Positions 9,089 to 17,507 of a stretch of 64,000 nt of DNA are shown here, one piece after another (position 1 is the stretch's first letter; every line of letters begins with the position of its first letter). Under the pieces are notes generated by a model. It had not been told where the DNA came from, searched no databases, and saw nothing but the letters and a program-made list of their open reading frames with translations. Position numbers and translations under genes: made by a program. Source of the DNA: Arthrobacter sp. Y81 (GTDB lineage Bacteria > Actinomycetota > Actinomycetes > Actinomycetales > Micrococcaceae); assembly GCF_002929335.1 (NCBI RefSeq), contig NZ_PJIL01000007.1, forward strand, positions 62,001 through 126,000, in the 5' to 3' direction.

Positions 9089-11121
9089 CTGTGCTGCGGC
9101 TGGCCCGCTCCGAACTCAAGCGCATGACCGGCGGGCTGCTGCCCAAGCTGACCATCATTGCCCTGACCATGGTGCCGCTGCTTTACGGGGCGGTGTACCT
9201 CTACGCCAACTGGGATCCGTACAGCAACCTGGACCAGATCGACGCCGCACTGGTGGTGGAAGACACCGGCGCCACGTCCGGCGACGGAACACAGCTGCAT
9301 GCCGGCCAGGATGCAGCGGACAGCCTCATCGACGGTCACGTGTTCAACTGGCAGCCGGTCGATTCCGCGGAGAAGGCCGATGAAGGAGTCAGCAGCGGCA
9401 AGTACGCCTTCGCCCTCAAGATTCCCAAGGACTTCTCCGCGAACCTTGCCTCCCCCGGCAGCTTTGACGCAGCCAACCAGGCCATGCTGAACGTGACCAC
9501 GAACGACGCCAACAACTACCTCCTGAGCACCATCGTGGACAAGCTGACCACGGCCGTCCACTCGAGCGTCGCGAAGGAAGTGGGCGAGGAAACCGCCAAC
9601 CAGCTGCTCACCGGATTCGGCACCATCCACACCCAGATGGCCAAGGCCGCGGACGGCGCCGGCCAGCTTTCCGACGGCGTGACCAAGCTCCACGACGGCA
9701 CCGTGACCCTTCACGACGGCACCACGCAGCTGAGCAGCGGGGCCGGCGAGCTCTACGGCGGCCAGCTCAAACTGCGCGACGGCGCCAACCAGCTGAACGC
9801 CGGCGCGGCACAGCTCAGCGACGGACTCGGCCAGCTCGGGGACAAGACGGCCTCCCTGCCGGCCGATTCGCAAAAGCTGGCCGACGGCGCCGCCCAGGTG
9901 GCCACCGGAAACGCCACCCTGAACACCAAGGTTCAGGACGTCGTCGGGCAATTGAACTCGGCGGACCAGGGGCTGCGGACCCGGGTTGGGGAGTCCAACA
10001 GCAGGCTGATGGCCGCCGGGATCATCACCCAGGCCCAGGCCGACAGCATCCTGGCCGACTTTGATGCGGCTGCCGCCTCCGGACCGGTCGCGGACGCCAA
10101 GGCGAAAATCCAGTCCGATGCGGCGCAGATCCAACAGCTTGCCGACGGTTCGGCTGCAGTGAGCGCCGGTGCCGCCAAGCTGGCGGCAGCCACTCCCGCC
10201 CTGACGGGCGCCATCTCCCAGGCGTCTGCAGGCGCCGACCAGCTTCATACCGGATCATCCGCGCTGGCGGCCGGCGAGCAGGGTGCCGTTGACGGCGCCG
10301 CGAAGCTCGCCGAAGGCGCCCGGACGCTCGACGGCGGCGCGGCGCAGCTTGAGGACGGCGCGGCAACGGCTGCCGGCGGAGCAGGCACCCTTGCCTCGGA
10401 GCTGGCCAAGGGCGCCGGGCAGGTTCCCAATCCCGACGATGCCCAGAAGGACAGCCTCGCCAAGGTCATGGCCGATCCCGTGGCCGTCAGCAACGTCTCC
10501 CAGGCGAAGGCCGGGTCCTATGGGGCCGGCCTCGCGCCGTTCTTCCTGACCCTGGCACTGTGGATCGGCATCTTTATGCTCATTCAGGCCATGCGGCCGG
10601 TCACGCAGCGGGCGCTGGCGTCCAACGCGCCGTCGTGGAAGATCGCCGTGGGCGGCTGGCTTCCCTTCCTGGCTGTCTCCGTTGTCCAGGCGAGCCTGCT
10701 CACTCTCGTGGTGGACCTGGCGCTGGGCCTGAACCCCGCGCACCCGGTGCTGATGTGGCTGTTCATGCTTGCGGCCGCCATGGCATTCAGCGCCATCATC
10801 CAGGGCATTGTGGCCTTGCTTGGTTCACCCGGGAAGCTGGTGGTGCTGATCCTGCTGGTGCTTCAGCTGGTGTCCTCGGGAGGCACCTTCCCCTGGCAGA
10901 CCACGCCCCAGCCGCTGCACGTGGTGCACGAGGTCCTCCCGATGGGCTACGTGGTCACCGGGATGCGGCACCTGATCTACGGCGCGGACCTGTCGATGAT
11001 CCTGCCCACCGTGGCCGGCCTGTTTGGCTACACTGTGCTGGGGGCCGCGCTGTCAACGCTGGCCGTCCACAATCACAAGTTCTGGACCCTGAAGTCCCTG
11101 AAACCGGAGATCGCCGTATGA
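9085..11121 (+). CDS. YhgE/Pip-family integral membrane protein
   Basis: 678 residues. One N-terminal membrane helix (about residues 20-41) precedes a long extracytoplasmic domain whose middle (about 190-450) is built of repeated DGAxQLxDG-type heptads, a probable helical stalk; five to six helices follow from about residue 480. This is the architecture of YhgE/Pip (phage-infection) and EsaA-like proteins and of ABC-2-like permeases. The GTG start overlaps the ABC-like gene by 4 bases (GTGA), and its stop overlaps the TetR start by 4 (ATGA). Its role is unknown; envelope export is the usual inference. Confidence 0.9.
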   Translation: MTVLRLARSELKRMTGGLLPKLTIIALTMVPLLYGAVYLYANWDPYSNLDQIDAALVVEDTGATSGDGTQLHAGQDAADSLIDGHVFNWQPVDSAEKADEGVSSGKYAFALKIPKDFSANLASPGSFDAANQAMLNVTTNDANNYLLSTIVDKLTTAVHSSVAKEVGEETANQLLTGFGTIHTQMAKAADGAGQLSDGVTKLHDGTVTLHDGTTQLSSGAGELYGGQLKLRDGANQLNAGAAQLSDGLGQLGDKTASLPADSQKLADGAAQVATGNATLNTKVQDVVGQLNSADQGLRTRVGESNSRLMAAGIITQAQADSILADFDAAAASGPVADAKAKIQSDAAQIQQLADGSAAVSAGAAKLAAATPALTGAISQASAGADQLHTGSSALAAGEQGAVDGAAKLAEGARTLDGGAAQLEDGAATAAGGAGTLASELAKGAGQVPNPDDAQKDSLAKVMADPVAVSNVSQAKAGSYGAGLAPFFLTLALWIGIFMLIQAMRPVTQRALASNAPSWKIAVGGWLPFLAVSVVQASLLTLVVDLALGLNPAHPVLMWLFMLAAAMAFSAIIQGIVALLGSPGKLVVLILLVLQLVSSGGTFPWQTTPQPLHVVHEVLPMGYVVTGMRHLIYGADLSMILPTVAGLFGYTVLGAALSTLAVHNHKFWTLKSLKPEIAV

Positions 11122-11735
11122 GCATGCAGGAAGCCGGCGACAAGAAGCTCCGCCCCGCCCGCACCAATGCCACCAAGCAGAAACTGTTCGAAGCCTCCAT
11201 GGAACTCATCGGGGAACGCGGTGCGGCCGGCGTCACGGTGGACGAGATCGCTGCAGCAGCCGGCGTTTCCAAGGGAACCGTCTATTACAACTTCGGCAGC
11301 AAGTCCGACCTGATCGCCCAGCTGCTGCGCCACGGCGTGGACATCCTGCTGGCCAGGCTGCTGAGCGTGAAGGACTCCTCCGCTGACCCGCTGGCGGCCA
11401 TGGACGAGATGATCGGCCAGGCGATGGACTTCATGGCCGAGTACCCGTCCTTCGCCAGGCTCTGGGTCAGCGAGAACTGGCGGACCCCCAGCGAGTGGCA
11501 GGACACCTTCGCCGAGCTCCGCGGCCGCCTGCTGGCAGTGATCGGCGCCGCGATTGAGGGCGTGGCCGGACGGTACGACGTTGACGAATCCATCTCCCGC
11601 GGCAGCCTGGAGACCGCCATCTTCGGCGCATGCTTTGTGGTGGGCCTGGACCGCCAGACGTACAACCCCGAGCGCACGCGCGAACAGAGCGTCGCGGCCA
11701 TCATGGCAATCATGCGTGGCTACGTCAGGAAGTAG
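11118..11735 (+). CDS. TetR/AcrR-family transcriptional regulator
   Basis: 205 residues. The N-terminal helix-turn-helix (GVTVDEIAAAAGVSKGTVYYNFGSKSDLI, about residues 35-65) is a canonical TetR DNA-binding domain; the helical C-terminus resembles TetR_C ligand domains. The ATG overlaps the membrane-protein stop (ATGA), making it the third gene of the operon. It probably represses the operon through the AACTGAC inverted repeat at 8313-8328. The inducer is unknown. Confidence 0.95.
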   Translation: MSMQEAGDKKLRPARTNATKQKLFEASMELIGERGAAGVTVDEIAAAAGVSKGTVYYNFGSKSDLIAQLLRHGVDILLARLLSVKDSSADPLAAMDEMIGQAMDFMAEYPSFARLWVSENWRTPSEWQDTFAELRGRLLAVIGAAIEGVAGRYDVDESISRGSLETAIFGACFVVGLDRQTYNPERTREQSVAAIMAIMRGYVRK

Positions 11736-11759
11736 CGCGCATCGGGGAAGATTAGTCAC

Positions 11760-12488
11760 ATGCGCCACATGGGTAACAGTGGAAGACTAGCCATCGTTGC
11801 GGCCTTCGCCGCCGCGGGCCTTCTGGTGCTCACCGCGATCACGCTCGAAGAGGCAGTGATGTACACGTTCCTCGGAGCCGTGGCCGTGGGATACCTTGCC
11901 TGTGTCGTCCAGGTGGTAGCCCGGCGACGCAACGTGGCCCTGCTGGCGGGAGGCGTGGGAACCAGCCTGTTCATCGGTTTCGCCATTGCGTTCCTGCGCA
12001 TGTGGGGGCTCGCCTTCACCGCGGAACCGGATTCGCTGGGCACGGCCGTAACCACGCAGGACTCCGATATCTACTTCTACCTCGCTGCCGTTTCCGGCGC
12101 GGGAACGCTGCTGGTTCTCTTCACCGGCGCGGTGTGGCCGGCGGGCAGGCGGCTCCGGCCGGGCCGCAACCAGTCCGGCCGTAACCAGTCTGGCCGCAAC
12201 CAGTCTGGCCGGCGCAGACCTGCAGGCGCCGCCAGCCGACCGGCCGTCCGGCCTGCCGCACGCGCGGCTGCCGGGACCGCCTACGGACGCGTTCCCGCGT
12301 CAAGGTCAGGGGCCACCCGCGCCCCGGCGGCCAAACGGCCCGCGTCGGCGTCGTCATCCGCCAAGGCCCCCGTGACGCGTGTGTCCCGGCCGGCACCCAA
12401 GTCCGCCGTGCCCAAGTCCGCCGCGCCTAAGCCCGCCGTGCCCAAGCCGGCGCCCAAGTCGCCCGCAAAGGCCACATCACGTCGCTGA
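11760..12488 (+). CDS. Small membrane protein with basic Ala/Pro/Lys-rich tail
   Basis: 242 residues, no family recognised. Residues 1-125 form about four membrane helices; the remaining ~115 are a basic, disordered tail with three GRNQS repeats (a 15-bp tandem repeat, 12162-12206) followed by PKSA/PKPA repeats. Such tails bind nucleic acid or acidic polymers, but no function is shown. GGGGAAG lies 9 bases before the ATG. The last 208 bases overlap the antisense EamA gene, whose C-terminus is therefore encoded on the complement of this tail. Confidence 0.75.
   Translation: MRHMGNSGRLAIVAAFAAAGLLVLTAITLEEAVMYTFLGAVAVGYLACVVQVVARRRNVALLAGGVGTSLFIGFAIAFLRMWGLAFTAEPDSLGTAVTTQDSDIYFYLAAVSGAGTLLVLFTGAVWPAGRRLRPGRNQSGRNQSGRNQSGRRRPAGAASRPAVRPAARAAAGTAYGRVPASRSGATRAPAAKRPASASSSAKAPVTRVSRPAPKSAVPKSAAPKPAVPKPAPKSPAKATSRR
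12162..12206 (+). repeat. Tandem 15-bp repeat (three units)
   Basis: Three in-frame 15-bp copies of GGCCG(C/T)AACCAGTC(C/T), encoding three GRNQS units in the basic tail of the membrane protein. A variable repeat number is plausible. Confidence 0.9.
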
Positions 12489-13390
12489 GCATGCCATCTG
12501 CGCTGGCCCGGAGTGGCCCCCTGCCGGCCCGGCCGGAGGACGGCGATAGCCACTCCGCACAGCAGCAGGAGCCCGCCGGCCATCTCCGCAGGTGAGGGGA
12601 CCTCGCCCAGGACCAGCCACGCCGTCGTCATTCCCACCACCGGGACAAGCAACGTAAAGGGGACCACTGCCGACGACGGGTAGAGGCCCAGGAGCCAGTT
12701 CCAGATTCCGTAGCCCACCAGGGACCCGAGGACAGCCGTGTAGATGGCGCTCAGGATGGTGACCAACTGCAGCCCGGTCAGAGTGCCGCCCACGGCGGCC
12801 GGACCGTCGATCAACAGTGACAACCCGATCAGCGGCAGCGGAACCACGGCACCGGACCACACAACGAGGCCCAGGCCGGAGGAGGCCTTGGCCTGCCGGG
12901 CGACGATGTTGCCCGCCGCCCAGGACAGCGCGGCCGCCAGCACGATAATCAGGGGAAGAACAGGCGCCACCATGCTGCGGCCGACTGCCACCACTGCAAG
13001 GCCCGCAACACCGAGCACGACGCCGGCGAACTGGCGTCCGCTGGGACGTTCACCCAGGATTCCTGCAGCCAGCAGCACCGTTAGCAGCACCTGTGCCTGC
13101 AGGACCAGTGAGGCCAACCCGGCAGGCATACCCAGGGCCATGGCCAGGTAGAGGAGGCCGAATTGTCCGGCACTCATAAACAGACCGACTCCAAGGATGG
13201 CCAGCCAGCTGACGTCGGGCCTGCGGATGAAGAAGATCCACGGAAACACCACCAGTACAAAGCGCATGGCCACAAATAGCAGCGGCGGCACTTCCGTGCC
13301 GTTGGCGTGCAGGCCGAGGTCGATCGCAACGAAGTTCGCGCCCCACAGCACGGCCACGAGGACCGCAAGGGCGGAATGGCGAAGGTTCAC
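12281..13390 (-). CDS. EamA/DMT-family transporter with C-terminal overlap extension
   Basis: 369 residues. Residues 1-290 are a complete ten-helix drug/metabolite transporter with two EamA repeats (LWGANFVAIDLGL in the first, LGEVPSPAEMAGG near the end). The family usually ends near residue 300. The last ~70 residues are Gly/Leu/Asp/Thr-rich pseudo-repeats encoded on the complement of the basic tail of the convergent gene, and they use TTG and TTA leucine codons that are unusual here. A lost stop codon with read-through into the neighbour is the simplest explanation. Substrate unknown. Confidence 0.88.
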   Translation of the reverse strand: MNLRHSALAVLVAVLWGANFVAIDLGLHANGTEVPPLLFVAMRFVLVVFPWIFFIRRPDVSWLAILGVGLFMSAGQFGLLYLAMALGMPAGLASLVLQAQVLLTVLLAAGILGERPSGRQFAGVVLGVAGLAVVAVGRSMVAPVLPLIIVLAAALSWAAGNIVARQAKASSGLGLVVWSGAVVPLPLIGLSLLIDGPAAVGGTLTGLQLVTILSAIYTAVLGSLVGYGIWNWLLGLYPSSAVVPFTLLVPVVGMTTAWLVLGEVPSPAEMAGGLLLLCGVAIAVLRPGRQGATPGQRRWHAQRRDVAFAGDLGAGLGTAGLGAADLGTADLGAGRDTRVTGALADDDADAGRLAAGARVAPDLDAGTRP

Positions 13391-13433
13391 GCTCCGGCTG
13401 CCGGGTCAGTACTGCAGCGCCGCGGTACGCCGG

Positions 13434-14105
13434 TCAAAGGTTCCGGGGGCGCTCTCCGGGAGCCCCGTCCGCTCCTCCGTCATGCTGGTCGCCACCCGGG
13501 ACGGAATCGGTCCGTCGTGTCGTCCCGGGTTCCGCGGCGCCCGCCTCGGTGGTGGTGGATTCCGTAGTGCGGGGGTCGGTGGTGCGGGGTTCGTTCGTGG
13601 TGGGGGCAGCCGTGCGGGGGGCGGTTGTGCGGGGTTCTGCACCGACTGGGCCACCAGCTGCCGGAATGTTGTCCCCGCGTCCGCGGGTGCCCGCTTCCGA
13701 ACGCGTCTGCGGAGGGACGGGGGCCTCATCGTACTCGTCGGTGTCTTGCCGGTCGGTGTCTTGCCTGTCGGCGGTGACCACGTCAGGGTCAACTTCGTCG
13801 GCTTCGCGGAGCTGCTCCCGCGATGCGGCCCGCACGCGTTCCGCTTCCTCCTGCTTTTCGCGGGCATCCCGGCGCAGGCGCTCGGCGTCCACCTCGGCCT
13901 GCTTGGCATCGGCCTCGGCACGCGCCGCTTTGGCCTCGCCTTCCCGCGCTCCGAGCTCATCGGTCTGGGCCTTTTCACGCATTTCGGCGGCCCGGTTCCT
14001 GTCCGCCTCCACCTTGCGCCTCCGGTTGAAGAACAGTACTGCTGCAATGATCGCAACCACCACCACAACGCCGATGATGATGCCCACAAGCTGTCCTGAG
14101 TCCAC
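13434..14105 (-). CDS. Membrane-anchored coiled-coil protein, unknown function
   Basis: 223 residues. A single membrane helix (about residues 6-27) is followed by a highly charged coiled coil (about 30-105, rich in E/A/R/K heptads) and a disordered Thr/Pro/Glu tail with DRQDT and PRTT repeats. The GTG start is preceded by AAGGAGA five bases upstream. The layout resembles actinobacterial single-pass proteins thought to organise the envelope or scaffold complexes. It lies 43 bases upstream of the EamA gene on the same strand. No function is assigned. Confidence 0.8.
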   Translation of the reverse strand: MDSGQLVGIIIGVVVVVAIIAAVLFFNRRRKVEADRNRAAEMREKAQTDELGAREGEAKAARAEADAKQAEVDAERLRRDAREKQEEAERVRAASREQLREADEVDPDVVTADRQDTDRQDTDEYDEAPVPPQTRSEAGTRGRGDNIPAAGGPVGAEPRTTAPRTAAPTTNEPRTTDPRTTESTTTEAGAAEPGTTRRTDSVPGGDQHDGGADGAPGERPRNL

Positions 14106-14200
14106 GATGATCTCCTTCTAACCTGGGCCCCGATGAATATCTCCAGTAAACATCACAAACCCACTGCTGACCATAAACCGCGGCGGCTATTTGCGAGGGC

Positions 14201-14731
14201 CTACTTGTGCCCCCGGGGCACCTTGAAGTGCGTCAGCCGGGCGTCCTGGCCGTCCAGTTCAGCCCAGGTCTTTTCAGTTTCCAGGACGGTCAAGCCGCTC
14301 GTGGGAAACCGGGTGGCCGCGTCCATGTAGGCATCGTGGTTGGAGTCACGTGAAGCAAGATGCATGGCAAGATCCTGCACGCCGGGCATGTGGGAGATTA
14401 CCATCAGTGTGGTCACGGTGTCCGGCACATGGTTGATGACGGTAAGCATCCGAATTGCCGATGCGCCGTAGAGGCCGTCCTCTAGTTTCGGTGTCGGGGC
14501 CTTGTCCCCCAGTTCCGCGCACACCCACGTGCACGTCTGCCGGGTCCGCAGCGCACTGGAGCACAGGATGAAATCGGGAACCACTCCGTGCTTGAGCAGC
14601 CACTTGCCTGCCAGCGGCGCCTCCCGGTGTCCGCGCTCTTCCAGCGGCCGCTCATGGTCGGGCACGCCTCCGGGCCAATCGGCCTTGGAGTGCCGCATGA
14701 GGACCAGCCGCCTGATGTGATGCTCGCTCAT
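14201..14731 (-). CDS. SixA-like histidine phosphatase
   Basis: 176 residues of the histidine phosphatase (phosphoglycerate-mutase-like) superfamily. The phosphohistidine motif is LMRHSKADWP (RH-S, SixA type) at the N-terminus, the second catalytic His is in ISHMPGVQDLA, and SSALRTRQT supplies the conserved Arg. SixA proteins dephosphorylate phosphohistidine on phosphotransfer proteins; the substrate here is not known. TAGGAT lies 6 bases before the ATG, suggesting a leaderless transcript. Confidence 0.92.
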   Translation of the reverse strand: MSEHHIRRLVLMRHSKADWPGGVPDHERPLEERGHREAPLAGKWLLKHGVVPDFILCSSALRTRQTCTWVCAELGDKAPTPKLEDGLYGASAIRMLTVINHVPDTVTTLMVISHMPGVQDLAMHLASRDSNHDAYMDAATRFPTSGLTVLETEKTWAELDGQDARLTHFKVPRGHK

Positions 14732-14788
14732 GCACCAATCCTAGTGCGGCGGCCTTGCCCCTCAGGTCACGGCCGCCCTGCACACGGT

Positions 14789-14865
14789 TTAGTCCTCCAG
14801 AACGAAGGTCACTTCAACGAGGTTTTCGAGTTCGCGCTCAGGGTTGTAATGCGTGCAACTGACAT
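14789..14865 (-). pseudogene. Dodecin remnant with internal deletion
   Basis: An AGGAGGAAAC ribosome site precedes an ATG opening with MSVARITTLSANSKTS, the typical start of a dodecin (small flavin-binding dodecamer, about 68 residues). After 18 codons the frame ends. In another frame the DNA continues as LVEVTFVLED-stop, the typical dodecin C-terminus. ATG to final stop is 77 bases instead of about 207, so some 130 bases of the middle are missing and the frame is broken. Both ends remain recognisable, implying a recent event or an assembly artefact. Confidence 0.7.
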
Positions 14866-15109
14866 GTTTCCTCCTGATGGTCGGACGGACGATCAGAGCC
14901 TACGCCGCACCACCCCAAGCCAACAGAGCCATAGGACCACACCCACACCCCCGCCGCCCCCACCAGCCGCGGAGGCACATGCTCGGTGGCCAGGACGCAC
15001 GAAAGCGGTCTGCCAGCGGTGCGAGGGCGCTGAAGCGTAGCGGCGCATCCCGAAAGCGCCGTTGTTGCGTGAGGAACGAGCGCAGGCGCCGAGGGATCGT
15101 GCCGTGAAA
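14866..15109. other. Intergenic stretch, no gene recognised
   Basis: Between the dodecin remnant and the terminator of the orphan winged-helix gene. Short open frames here are Pro/Gly-rich and lack start signals. No conserved motif or RNA structure was recognised. Confidence 0.5.
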
Positions 15110-15152
15110 GCGAAAGCGCCCGTCCCCAACGAGGGGAACGGACGCTTTGCGC
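15110..15152 (-). terminator. Hairpin terminator of the orphan winged-helix gene
   Basis: Imperfect stem of about 17 bp (GCGAAAGCG...CCGTCCCC with GGGGAACGG...CGCTTTGCGC) around AACGA, directly past the stop at 15164. TTTC follows on the minus strand. Confidence 0.65.
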
Positions 15153-15163
15153 GAGGTTAAGGG

Positions 15164-16036
15164 CTAGATGGAGTATTCCGGAGCGGCCCAGACCACGACC
15201 TCCGGGTGCTCGTAGAACCGGTAGCCCTGGCCGCGGACCGTGCGCACGGTGTTGGCAAGGCGGCCCAGCTTGGAGCGGAGGCGGCGGATGTGGACGTCGA
15301 TGGTGCGCTCGTTGGGAACCTCTTCGGCGTTGCGCCACAGGCCCTCGAGCAGTTCGTCGCGGCCCACGGTGCGGGTGCCGTTTTCAACGAGGTAGTTGAG
15401 GAGCTCGAATTCCTTGAAGGTCAGGTTCAGGGATTCGCCGTCGAGGTGGACTTCGCGGCGGGCCAGGTCGATGAGGACGCCGGACGGCCGGGGATCCTGG
15501 GGCTGGGGCAGCCGGGCGGCTTCCGTGCGCTGGCGGGAGTTGACGGTGGGGTCACCGAAGGTGGACCGTACGACGTCGAGCGCGGAACCCGGGGCGCTGG
15601 CGGGGGCAACCGCCACGGCAGCGTAGCTCTCCGCACCGGAGACGAGGGACTGTGCGTAAGCCCGGATTTCCTGGGCAAGCTTGGCGATGGAGGTGCCGGC
15701 TGCTGCCGCGGTTTCCTCGTCGATGCCCATGTACAGGACAAATCCGCGGGCAACGTTTTCGTTCGCGACGGGGCGGATGGCGCTGCCGTTGGCCGGTGCA
15801 ATCACGGGGGTGGGCGCCGTCTGCGGGGCTGACTCGGCGGCGGGAACAGCGCGAAGTTGGCCATAAGAGTTCGGGTTGTAGCCCTGCGGCGCATAGCCGG
15901 GGGCCGGGAAGCTGTTGCCGGGGGCTGCCGGGGCGAACGCCGGTCGGGCGCCGAATCCCTGGCGGAGGCCGGAAGGCTGGCCGCCCTTGTTGGCGTTTCG
16001 GACGGAGATGTGGACGTATCCAGATGCAACTGACAT
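15164..16036 (-). CDS. Orphan OmpR/PhoB-type winged-helix regulator
   Basis: 290 residues. The last ~100 are a PhoB-type winged helix (LTFKEFELLNYLVENGTRTV, then ERTIDVHIRRLRSKLG and VRTVRGQGYRF). No phosphoacceptor receiver domain is present. Instead residues 1-80 are Pro/Gly/Ala-rich and 95-145 form a small conserved-looking segment (FVLYMGIDEETAAAAG...). It is therefore an atypical regulator not controlled by aspartate phosphorylation. GAGGT lies about 9 bases before the ATG. A long leader with a hairpin and 9-bp direct repeats lies upstream. Targets unknown. Confidence 0.9.
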   Translation of the reverse strand: MSVASGYVHISVRNANKGGQPSGLRQGFGARPAFAPAAPGNSFPAPGYAPQGYNPNSYGQLRAVPAAESAPQTAPTPVIAPANGSAIRPVANENVARGFVLYMGIDEETAAAAGTSIAKLAQEIRAYAQSLVSGAESYAAVAVAPASAPGSALDVVRSTFGDPTVNSRQRTEAARLPQPQDPRPSGVLIDLARREVHLDGESLNLTFKEFELLNYLVENGTRTVGRDELLEGLWRNAEEVPNERTIDVHIRRLRSKLGRLANTVRTVRGQGYRFYEHPEVVVWAAPEYSI

Positions 16037-16135
16037 GGAATGCTTACCTCAATGTGAATGGCCGTCATCGCGGCTCGAATGCTGGCTTTCCCCGCAATGA
16101 GATCTGGGGAGGGGCGCCCGACGCTGGGCTTGGGG

Positions 16136-16182
16136 CGAATGCCTAAAAACTTCTCGGGGTGGGAAAGTTAGGCGTGCATTCG
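16136..16182 (-). promoter_or_regulatory. Bulged hairpin in the leader of the orphan regulator
   Basis: CGAATGCCTAA (16136-16146) pairs with TTAGGC-gt-GCATTCG (16168-16182), 13 bp with a two-base bulge, about 100 bases before the ATG. It could be an attenuator, a binding RNA element or a translational control structure. Confidence 0.45.
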
Positions 16183-16254
16183 ACAACAGCGCTTGTCTTC
16201 GCCAGCGGGTGGGCTGGTCCAGGTTTCTGCGGCTGCAGGTGCTGTTGAGTTCTT

Positions 16255-16305
16255 GTTCACAATTGAAGTGTGCAACGTAACAATGAAAACTTGCAAGTAA
16301 CAATG
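16255..16305. repeat. Direct repeats upstream of the orphan regulator
   Basis: GTAACAATG occurs at 16277-16285 and 16297-16305, 20 bases apart, with a related GTTCACAATTG at 16255-16265, 22 bases before. Two-turn spacing fits tandem binding of OmpR-type winged-helix proteins, possibly autoregulation. Confidence 0.45.
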
Positions 16306-16577
16306 GGCAGAATCGTCCGCATCGTGAGACGGAATCCCGCATTGTGGCCTAAATCACGATTCTGAAATGCCAATAAAATAACAGGTGTTTTTCAGAACGA
16401 TCGATCGGAATTGGTCAGATTCCGAATAATATTCTCCAAAACGAACCCTTTCGTGGCAAAAATTCAGCCAGTATGGAATTGCTGAAATACGAGGTCCGCT
16501 TATTGCCGATGTCCAGCCCCCGGTTTTGCTTCACGGAAAAATCTGGCCCCTGGAACCCGCTCGGAACCCCCGCCCGC

Positions 16578-17261
16578 TCAGTTGGACTGCCCTGTGAGCG
16601 TGGTGGCCACGAGCTGAACGGACTCCGCCGGGAAACCGTTGGATTCCTTCGCAGCAACGATCCTTACCATAGCGCCGGAGACGATATCGGCGACTGTCAG
16701 CTGGCTGGTTGAGGTTCCGCCGGCCTGTTGACGCCTTTGTTGCAGATTGCTCACTGCCACGCCCGAACCCAGCGAATACGTCCGGCTGAACCCGTCCGTG
16801 CTCTGGACGGTCACGGCGTCCGAACTAACCTCGGTGACCGTCCCCTGCTGTTCCACTTTGGTGACGTAGGCGCCTTCCTGCAGGATCACGTATTCGGAGT
16901 GCACGGCGGCGGCCACCCCGCTCCCCATTCCACCCAGGCCCTCGGGGGCGAAGTTTCCGGGTCCACCCTGGGCAGGCATCCCGCCGTCGGCAAATCCGCC
17001 CTGAGCACCGCCGCGGGCGCCCGGCAAAGTTTCCGGCAGCGCATCGCCGTCAGCCGTTGCGTCGGCGGTGCCGTCGGCCGTTGCGGAGCTGTACGCCAAA
17101 GCGTACATTCCGACGCCGGCTCCGCCCACGAGGACAACCGCCGCTCCTGCGGCCACCGGGGCGCCCCACCCGCCTGCCGGTCCTGGCTGGTTTTCCCAAG
17201 TGGGGTCCGGGCTGGTTTCCGGGGTGGTTTCCGGAACTGGGGTGTTGTGGTGGTTGTTCAT
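16578..17261 (-). CDS. Membrane-anchored secreted protein, unknown function
   Basis: 227 residues. A Pro/Thr/Glu-rich cytoplasmic N-terminus of about 35 residues precedes one membrane helix (about 35-60), a Gly/Ala/Asp-rich linker and an extracytoplasmic beta-rich domain (about 125-225: VTKVEQQGTVTEVSSDAVTVQSTDG, then VADIVSGAMVRIVA) resembling DUF5666-type small beta domains. GAGGAGT lies 5 bases before ATG 17261. It is divergent from the two-component system at 17508, which may control it or sense its state. Confidence 0.75.
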   Translation of the reverse strand: MNNHHNTPVPETTPETSPDPTWENQPGPAGGWGAPVAAGAAVVLVGGAGVGMYALAYSSATADGTADATADGDALPETLPGARGGAQGGFADGGMPAQGGPGNFAPEGLGGMGSGVAAAVHSEYVILQEGAYVTKVEQQGTVTEVSSDAVTVQSTDGFSRTYSLGSGVAVSNLQQRRQQAGGTSTSQLTVADIVSGAMVRIVAAKESNGFPAESVQLVATTLTGQSN

Positions 17262-17507
17262 GGCGTACTCCTCGGGCCTGCGGACTGTGTCCACCCCAGA
17301 CTCTGAATCGTTCCTGTGCGGGGGCTGTGCACCGCAAGAGGTGAGCCTGTGACCTTTCTGCGGCTGCCTTCAGCCCGGAAACAACCGATCCGCGCCGTGC
17401 CGCCCGGGACGGCCCCGCCGGAGCGTTCAGCTGGCTAGGCTGGGATTCACAGCTGGCCCACAGGATCCCCATAGGGCCGGCTAAACCGTAGATCGGAGAG
17501 TTGTCCC

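Larger units (their letters stand above)
16037..16577. other. 540-bp regulatory intergenic region of the orphan regulator
   Basis: No convincing gene. The stretch 16320-16500 is clearly more AT-rich than its surroundings, consistent with a promoter region for the minus-strand regulator, and contains CGATCGATCG. The long leader holds a bulged hairpin and direct repeats that are listed separately. Confidence 0.55.

Noticed and set aside
8884..10248. 454-codon open frame antisense to the YhgE-like gene
   Set aside because: Mirrors the sense heptad repeats; no start signal.
16415..16657. 80-codon minus-strand open frame in the AT-rich stretch
   Set aside because: Overlaps the end of the membrane-anchored protein gene in another frame; no ribosome site.
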